A stretch of 13,539 nucleotides of DNA from Schoenoplectus triqueter (lineage: Eukaryota; Streptophyta; Magnoliopsida; Poales; Cyperaceae): contig CAXKVV010001788.1 in NCBI GenBank assembly GCA_964058805.1, positions 1 to 13,539 of the forward strand. The letters run 5' to 3'. This document shows positions 7,859 to 13,539 of this stretch, piece after piece; positions within the stretch are counted from its first letter, which is position 1; every line of letters starts with the position of its first letter. The notes beneath the pieces are model-generated. The model made no database searches. It was not told the DNA's origin and saw nothing but the letters and a program-made list of their open reading frames with translations. The position numbers and the translations under genes are program-made.

Positions 7859-9170
7859 CTGAGCAAAAATTAAGAATTACAATATTTGAGTCTGATGCCT
7901 CGGGTGCCCTTAGCCTCTATGGCTTTAGTCTTTTGTTCTATCAATATTTCTTTGATTTGGTTAAAGATGATTTACTTTTACTATTACATCACTTTTATAA
8001 TAATAATTTATATGTGTCTAAACTAAATCATGATGTAGTGTGCTTAATTCCTAAAGAGAAAGATGCCAAAACGATTGAGAAATATAGATTTATTAGTTTA
8101 GTCGATTGTTGTTATAAATTAATTTCTAAGATTCACACTAATAGGTTAGCCCCTTTGATGAATTCACTTGTTCACAATACTCAAGCTGCTTTTATACAAA
8201 GAAAATGCATATTAGATAATGTAGTGACAGCTCATAAAATTATTTATTATTCAAAACATAGAAAATAAAAAGATATTATTCTCATAGTAGAGTTTAAGAA
8301 AACCTATGATAAACTAAGCTGGTCATTTGTGCAACAAATGCTAAGGAGTAGAGGTTTTGATCAAAGATTGGTATTTTGAATTATGCATTTGCTCAAAGGT
8401 TTTCAAACCTGTATAAATATCAATGGCATTTTCACTCAGTACTTTCAATGCAAAAGGAGAGTGAGCCAAATGGACTTTCTCTCTCATTCATCTTTAATTT
8501 AGTGATTAATTCTTTATGTCAAATATTTTATAGGGACACCAATTACAACTCATCACAGGTCTAGGATCTTATCTAGATACTGGTTATAATTGCTCTTACT
8601 TTTTGTATGCAGATGATAAAGTATTTTTTCTTAAAGAATAACCTAAGAATGTGAAAACAGTACTGTGGGCTTTAATGTTTGAAGTTTTGATAGAAATTAA
8701 GATCAATTACTCTGAAACTGAGATGGTTCCTATGAATCTATCTGATGATGAGATTTATCCTTGTACTTCAATGATATGATATAAAGTTTCTCACTTTTCT
8801 TTTAAGTATCTAGTGGTTCCTTTATATGATTGAAAGATTAAGTGATTGGGATACTCTATTGGATAAAATTACTGATAAATTGACCAATTGGAAGGGTTCC
8901 CTCCTCTTTTTGGGAGGAAGATTAACATTACTCAATAAGTACTTTTTACAGTACCACTATATATTTTGTTCCTTGTGAAATTTAGAAAGAGATTGGATAC
9001 TATAAGATGTAGATTTTTTTGACAAGTTTCCTTTAATCATTGAAACAATTATGCCTTGGTAGTTTGGAAAAGATTATATTTGCTTAAAGAAATAGGTGGT
9101 ATTGTAATGATAAATTTGTGTATTGAGAATTTAACATCGCTACTTAGGTAGTGGTGGAAATTTAAAAATT
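7850..9170 (+). pseudogene. L1-type LINE reverse transcriptase, decayed
   Basis: RT copies LINE RNA at the nicked target; this copy cannot work. The frame open from about 7850 to 8265 reads LYGFSLLFYQYFFDLVKDD (canonical APGPDGF), CLIPKEKDAKTIEKYRFISL (proline of YRPISL lost) and AFIQRKCILDNV. A TAA stop is at 8266. Motif A follows as VEFKKTYDKLSW, with glutamate (8290-8292) where the catalytic aspartate belongs. A TGA at 8377 replaces a tryptophan. VSQMDFLS stands for VRQGDPLS. One-base losses near 8485 and 8553 move the frame to FIFNLVINSLCQIFYR, then to an intact FLYADD box (8606-8617), with a stop at 8639. Thumb-like LTNWKGSLLFLGGRLTLLNK is at 8880-8939, and GGIVMINLCIENLTSLL then a stop and WWKF near 9095-9160. 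Motif order and wording fix the L1 clade with good confidence; no LTR retroelement features are present. Confidence 0.88.
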
Positions 9171-9263
9171 CTCAATACAACAATGTTTGAAAATGACTCA
9201 TCTGTGTTAAATATACTCACATCACTCCTAGATCACAAATATTAGCTTTTTGAAAAACTATAT

Positions 9264-9629
9264 TTGGATTTGAATGTTATGGGTGATATTAGTTGTAATA
9301 TAAAAATTGATAATGATTTTAATACTAAATTTTGGTTAGATAGGTGGCATTCCGATACTGCACTTGCCTTCTCTTTTAGCCACCTATTCAATATATGTAT
9401 CAATCCTCATATTACTATATTTGAGGCAGTCATGTTTAGAGGCCTAGCCTTAAGCTTAAGTAATCAACTGTCAGGCATGCTTATAATTGATCTAAATGTC
9501 TTTTATCAAATAATTGGTCAATGTGAGCTTAGTCTTGAATCTGACAGTTTGATATGGAGATGGCACAGCTCTGGTATATTCTCAACTCATTATGCATATC
9601 AGTGGTTGTTGATTTTTAGAGAAATTGTG

Positions 9630-9634
<5 letters not shown>
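9264..9634 (+). pseudogene. L1 LINE ORF2 C-terminal region, upstream part
   Basis: This is the longest clean frame of the LINE. It reads NTKFWLDRWHSDTALAFSFS, matching the FW.D.W.G...L...FP.LF block that follows RT in plant L1 proteins, and later SLIWRWHSSGIFSTHYAYQW, matching the W.W..S..GIFS..SAY.LL block. These precede the zinc-binding RT-associated region. The frame then runs into a (TA)n tract and a foldback element, so the open frame beyond about 9634 is not LINE. The missing continuation is found at 10101. This is an internal part of ORF2, so there is no true start codon here. Confidence 0.8.

Positions 9635-9676
<42 letters not shown>
9635..9676. repeat. (TA)n tract, left flank of palindromic element
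   Basis: About 42 bases of unbroken TA repeats between LINE coding sequence and the palindromic element. Confidence 0.95.
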
Positions 9677-9679
<3 letters not shown>

Positions 9680-10080
9680 TGAGGCTATGGTGCTTCGCGA
9701 AGCACAAAACCTCCCGTGCTTCGCGTCCGTATCTCGAATTTGAAAGTTCATACGCCCGATCCAAACCGTTGAACATGATCTTCATATTGAACTATCTTTG
9801 GAGATCAAATTTTATATTTTTTTGAATTTTTTTGCTATTTTTTAGATGGGTACAAAATCGCTAGTTTTGGATGGTGCAGAAATCGTTAGATCAGCAAATT
9901 TTATACTCATTTAAAAAATAGCAAAAAAATTCAAAAAAATGTAAAATTTGATCTCCAAAGATATTTCAATATGAAGATCATGTTAAACGGTTTGGATCGA
10001 GCGTATGAACTTTCAAATTCGAGATACGGACGCGAAGCACGGGAGGTTTTGTGCTTCGCGAAGCACCATAGCCTCACTCT
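9676..10080. mobile_element. 405-bp palindromic element in a (TA)n target
   Basis: Arms 9676-9858 and 9898-10080 pair without any net indel (paired positions always sum to 19756). I count under ten mismatches in 183 bp. The loop is about 39 bases. The ends read AGAGTGAGGCTATGG and the complement. Each arm carries the perfect 16-bp palindrome GTGCTTCGCGAAGCAC (9690-9705, 10051-10066) and a second partial copy, GTGCTTCGCG. TA repeats flank both sides (9635-9676, 10081-10100), and the LINE protein resumes just after. No protein is encoded. Rice Micron elements are a known case of non-autonomous elements that sit in (TA)n; this looks similar in target choice, but I cannot show relatedness. Confidence 0.85.
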
Positions 10081-10100
10081 ATATATATATATATATATAT
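10081..10100. repeat. (TA)n tract, right flank of palindromic element
   Basis: Twenty bases of TA repeat separate the palindromic element from resumed LINE sequence. Confidence 0.95.
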
Positions 10101-10903
10101 AATGTTCCACTCAAAATCAAACTCTTCATGTGGTTATTACATAGAAAAAATAATTGGGGATAATCTAAGTAAGAGAAGGTGAACATGTATTAATTAAGTT
10201 ACATTTGCAATGCACCAAAAAATATTGCTCACTTTGTACAAGCATTGTAGTTCTGGATGGAAAATTATCAGTTATATCATAGAGTATGAGTTACAATAGA
10301 TGAGGTAATATTCTTTTCACTTAATTTACATGGCAAAAATAGAGAGACTTTCTTGGTGATACTAAGTGGTATATGTTAGTCAGTTTGGAAACTAAAGAGA
10401 ATAATTATTTTTAAAAAATTTAACTGCCCTACAGTTAGAAATCTTATTATTCTAATTTGCTCTGTGATGTAATATTAGTCAGGCACATTGGACATTGAGT
10501 ATCATTGGATTTGATCCCCTTGCAAACCTTACCTCCTCTTTTGGCTTTGACTTGAGAGGATGGAGATATATCCAATACCAGTACTAGTTGGTGTCATATG
10601 TAGCTTGTAACAACTAGCTAATATTGATATATTAGCATGCCTTGCTATCTATTGTAATAATGAAACTTATAATTTTACTTTATTTGCTTATTTTGCTCCT
10701 CTTGTGGTGAGGCTATGAATTGCACACTATCAGATTTGGGATAAGTTACGTGTACGTGTTACTTTAAGATGCTGGTGTGAGTTCTGAGCGTCTCCTTGAA
10801 GATTTTCATCAGGGTTATCTCTGGATTCTTTCGTTGATACTTTAGTATGTTATAATTTATAAGTAATGAAACGGGTGCTATTGCCTTTCCTTCAAAAACA
10901 ATA
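10101..10903 (+). pseudogene. L1 LINE ORF2 C-terminus and 3' end, decayed
   Basis: The frame starting at 10101 reads NVPLKIKLFMWLLHRKN, the standard continuation (K.PLK.K.F.WL...R) of the block interrupted at 9634. YICNAPKNIAHFVQA follows, where the zinc-binding Cys/His residues would be expected. Some of the LINE between the two parts (roughly ten codons) is missing and occupied by TA repeats. Further pieces near 10370-10500 (QFGN.RE..L, LTALQLEILL) fit the WxLWKERN-like tail only weakly. After about 10560 no peptide is recognised. The string ATTGCCTTTCCTTCAAAAAC at about 10880-10899 resembles the 3' ends of plant L1 copies, so the LINE probably ends near 10903 with a short A-rich tail. A target duplication was not found. 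Confidence 0.65.
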
Positions 10904-11650
10904 TATTTATTTTCTGATCGTGTTATAGTTTTTAAGAAATTATGGTTTATTATTCAACTTTATCCCTTCGTCCCCACCGACACAAAAAAAAAGAAATGAA
11001 AAACAAAAGAAAAGAAAAGATTTTGTGGATAGTGGCAATATGAAAATAGAGAAACATGCTTATTTTGCATCTCAAATAATATATATCTTTTTTAGAATTT
11101 TAGATATAATAGAACAACAATAACACAACGGTCTTTAGTCCCAAACAAATTAAGGTGTACTAGAAATAAAATTCGATTACGGTCACAAAATAAAACTCAA
11201 AATAATAGATAATCAAGTTGATGAAAAATATGATTTCATATTTTAAAATTTTTATATTTTTTATTATACACAATATTAAATATTTTTATCTCAATAAAAA
11301 TAATCAAACAATATGGAGATCAGAAATTAATTTCAGTGGTTCAGATTAACAAAAACTTAATCCAAAAATACTATTTTTTAAAATCTAAAAAATCAGCTGC
11401 CCCTGACTCTTAGTATATGTGCCCCCTGCATGTAACACTTTTAAAAAACAGTGAAAGCGAATGACCCCTATATCACTATTTAAAAAAAAAAAAAACTTTA
11501 TTTTGAAGAGATTGTCAAAGTAAAAACCTTCATGTGACCTCCCCTCCCCCCTCCGAAAAAGGAGATATTAATAAATAACAATGACCGACTATAAACAATG
11601 GTAATAAATTTCTTGTTGCATATATTAAAAGTTTAGACAATTTTTTTTTT
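10904..11650. other. Intergenic DNA downstream of LINE, no gene seen
   Basis: A-rich sequence at 10983-11020 (AAAAAAAAAGAAATG followed by AAAAGA-type runs) could be an alternative LINE poly-A tail, or simple sequence. CTGCCCCTGA near 11397 is a weak relative of the CAGGGGCGGAT motif at 13494. A CT-rich patch lies at about 11538-11553. No frame or domain can be supported. Confidence 0.5.
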
Positions 11651-12085
11651 GTATATAACAATTATAATAATCATAATAATTATATTGTTAATAATAAGAG
11701 TGATAAAAGTAAATTTTAAAATCTAAGAATGGCAACGCCACTGACTGTGGCGCGGAGCAAACACGCTACTGTCAGTGGCGTCTTTAAGGAAACGTGCCAT
11801 TAACAGTGACGTCTTTGTAAATGCGCCATTGTCAATGACATTTTTGGTGGTTGATCGGCAGTAGTAATGTAGATCCAACAGTAATGGATCGTGATCAGGA
11901 TAAGCAAGAGCAAATGCGTCACTGACAGTGGCGCGTTTACACTGTTTTATACAAAGACGTCACTAATAGTTGCGCGTTTGCTCCGCGTCACTGTCAGTGG
12001 CGCACTGCCATTCGTAGATTTTAAATTTTTCTTTATCACTCTTATTATTAATAATATAATCATTATAATTATTATATAAAAAACT
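11651..12085. mobile_element. Foldback element of short palindromes (GCGCCACTGTCAGTGGCGC family)
   Basis: The outer arms are AT-rich and pair well: ATTAATAATAAGAGTGATAA-type sequence at about 11687-11706 faces its complement at 12033-12052, next to AAAATCTA.GAATGGCA. Inside each arm is an array of near-palindromes with consensus GCGCCACTGTCAGTGGCGC (odd length, one central base). They lie near 11736-11752, 11764-11780, 11793-11811, 11823-11840, 11917-11935, 11956-11975 and 11985-12003. The linkers GGAGCAAAC and GTCTTTGTA also repeat on both arms. The arms differ by small indels. The unpaired centre is about 11843-11910. No protein is supported. The class is unknown; a non-autonomous DNA transposon is the best guess. 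Confidence 0.75.
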
Positions 12086-12412
12086 GCAATTTTTGCATTA
12101 TTTGGTCATTAGCATTTTTCACGATGATCAGAAATACAATCCTGACGATAGATAATTTCAATAAAAGAGGACGACAAATGGTTAACATCCGTCAGATGTG
12201 CTATAGAGAATAGAAAACTGTAAACTCCGTATTTTCATATTGTCAGAGAATCAAGGAAATTGGAGCATGATAACATGGCAGAATCCAGAAGATATAAAGA
12301 AGGAGATCATATATTGTTAATGAACAAAGAAGAGCATGCAGTAAACTGGAGACCATATTAGAGATGGATACTTGTTTAGTGATATGGAGAGAAAGATGTG
12401 TCAGAATATTCA
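12086..12412. other. Intergenic DNA, no gene seen
   Basis: Less AT-rich than most of the window, with short purine-rich stretches. All six frames are stop-interrupted and no family is recognised. Confidence 0.5.
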
Positions 12413-12492
12413 AAGGAGAAAATACGTCTCACATAGAGCTGGTATGGAAAATAAGGAGAAAATACTTCTTACATAGAGCTGGTACGGGAAAT
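12413..12492. repeat. 40-bp tandem duplication
   Basis: Units 12413-12452 and 12453-12492 match at 36 of 40 positions and share AAGGAGAAAATAC and ACATAGAGCTGGTA. Three of the four differences are transitions. No coding role is seen. Confidence 0.9.
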
Positions 12493-12768
12493 AATAAGTG
12501 AGTTGAGACAGTGATTTTCACCATAGAGTATTTGTGTTATTGACTATTAGTTTAGCATCATTTTAAATCATAGCTTTTATTTATTTTTATCTTTATTTTT
12601 TAATGATAATTAATATGTTGACCATCCACTCGTGATTCATGTAAATTTTATAAACTAATGAAATTTTGAGAGTTTTGACCCTCATCTTTTTGTTAAACAG
12701 CATTTTCAAGATTCAGAAAAAATAATTTGATTCAAGTCTGTGATCCAGACGTAATACATTATGATTTC
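12493..12768. other. Short AT-rich spacer, no gene seen
   Basis: T-rich sequence with no open frame or structure worth naming. Its last eight bases (ATGATTTC) are the left target duplication of the adjoining MITE. Confidence 0.5.
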
Positions 12769-13094
12769 TAGAGGTGGCAATCAGGCGGGTCGGGTCAGGT
12801 TTGGGTTCGGGTCAGATAGGTCGGGTCAATTTGATTTTCTAGAAGAAATCGGGTCGGACCGAGTCGGGTCAGGGTCGGGTTGGGTCGGGTCAATTTATAT
12901 GTTGTTTTTTCAGATCGTTGATAGATTTCGATTGGATTAAAGGCCATTTGATCTCGGGTCGGGTCGGGTCGGGTTCGGTCGAGTTTGGATCGAGTCGGGT
13001 CAGTTTGATTTTCTTAAAAAATTGAGTTAGGTCAGGTTCAAATCCGGACGGATCGAGCGGATTTCTCGGGTCGGGTCGGATTCTGCCACCTCTA
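12769..13094. mobile_element. Complete hAT-like MITE with CGGGT repeat core
   Basis: Perfect 11-bp terminal inverted repeats TAGAGGTGGCA (12769-12779) and TGCCACCTCTA (13084-13094) enclose 326 bp. They are flanked by ATGATTTC (12761-12768) and ATTATTTC (13095-13102), an 8-bp target duplication with one mismatch. An 8-bp duplication is the hallmark of hAT transposons. The core is mostly GGGTC/CGGGT pentamers on the plus strand, with AT-rich interludes. No transposase is encoded, so movement would need an enzyme supplied elsewhere. The fragment at 342-501 is a relative with an inverted arrangement and a variant terminus. Confidence 0.85.
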
Positions 13095-13102
13095 ATTATT
13101 TC

Positions 13103-13493
13103 GGTCATAATTTTTTCATAATACAGATAATGAGGTAATACATTCTTTCTTTTACCAAACTAGAATAGAACAAAAGTTAATGTTCTCAAATATCAAGAAT
13201 AAATCGATGTAAATCGTGAATAATACGTGTCTTATTCATAAAATTTTCAAATAATATAGATGTTCGACGAATTATCAAGAACGTTTTTTTTCTCTTTCAT
13301 TAATGATTCCCCAAGTAGCTTTTTGTCATAAAAGATGAAAATGGCATTTTTTTTTGTCCCCTAACCCTTTCAGAAAGAACACAGAAAGATTACAAGTGAA
13401 TGCACTCACTATTGATAAAAAAAAAATGCGTGTGCGTGCACAAATGAGATTAATAGGAATGCAAGCTCAGCATATACCTATGGTGCTGCAGTG
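13103..13493. other. AT-rich intergenic DNA, no gene seen
   Basis: T- and A-rich tracts with short frames only; no element edge or RNA gene is recognised. Confidence 0.5.
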
Positions 13494-13539
13494 CAGGGGC
13501 GGATACAAGATTTTGATCAGATGACAATTATCGGATTGT
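13494..13539 (+). mobile_element. Possible left end of another element, cut by window
   Basis: CAGGGGCGGATACAAGATTT resembles a terminus seen repeatedly in plant genomes (form CAGGGGCGGA.CCAGGATTT). A weak reverse-complement relative occurs at 966-978. The rest lies beyond the window, so neither the other terminus nor a target duplication can be tested. Confidence 0.35.

Noticed and set aside
9582..9785. Minus-strand frame with Y-I repeats
   Set aside because: It reads through the (TA)n tract and the palindromic element; on the plus strand this DNA is LINE plus transposon.
11891..12079. Plus-strand 62-codon frame over the second foldback
   Set aside because: It spans the loop, palindrome units and AT-rich arm, with no conserved pattern; the palindromes explain the composition.
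12130..12530. Possible further LINE C-terminal or RNase H fragment
   Set aside because: Translated pieces show no motif in order, and similarity to L1 tails was too weak to support.
12890..13108. Minus-strand frame rich in P-D-P-T-R repeats
   Set aside because: It is a by-product of the CGGGT pentamer core of the MITE and crosses the element's terminus into flanking DNA.

Overview
The window looks like intergenic, transposon-rich DNA from a flowering plant, probably a eudicot. It is AT-rich, full of (TA)n and poly-A/T runs, and has no intact cellular gene, operon, rRNA, tRNA or CRISPR array. The plant call rests on an L1-type LINE whose decayed protein has plant-L1 wording, on hAT-like MITEs built from CGGGT-type repeats, and on several foldback elements. 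The species cannot be named from this sequence.

Layout. Positions 1-146 hold a foldback element cut by the window edge. Positions 342-501 hold one end of a CGGGT-rich hAT-like element. From 502 to about 4690 there is only AT-rich non-coding DNA with small repeats. From about 4691 to 10900 runs a heavily decayed L1 ORF2 on the plus strand. Its endonuclease-RT linker is at 4691-5268, reverse transcriptase at about 7850-9160 and C-terminal region at 9264-9634, resuming at 10101. The linker contains a 212-bp tandem duplication. The second copy is split by about 2.35 kb of foreign DNA (about 5293-7646). That insert carries a possible minus-strand gene-fragment pair of exons, a foldback made of nested palindromes (5946-6335), AACCGTT-type repeats and microsatellites. 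A 405-bp near-perfect palindromic element sits in a (TA)n tract inside the LINE C-terminal region (9676-10080).

Downstream, 11651-12085 is a second foldback made of short palindromes, with a different sequence from the first. Positions 12413-12492 are a 40-bp tandem duplication. Positions 12769-13094 are a complete hAT-like MITE with 11-bp terminal inverted repeats and an 8-bp target duplication (7/8). The window ends in what may be the start of another element (13494 onward).

Nothing here acts as a working pathway. The history is layered insertion: LINE, duplication within it, insertion into the duplicate, and a TA-targeting palindrome into the LINE tail. The most unusual signal is that two elements with unrelated sequence share one design: long inverted arms that are themselves arrays of odd-length palindromes of about 19-29 bp.
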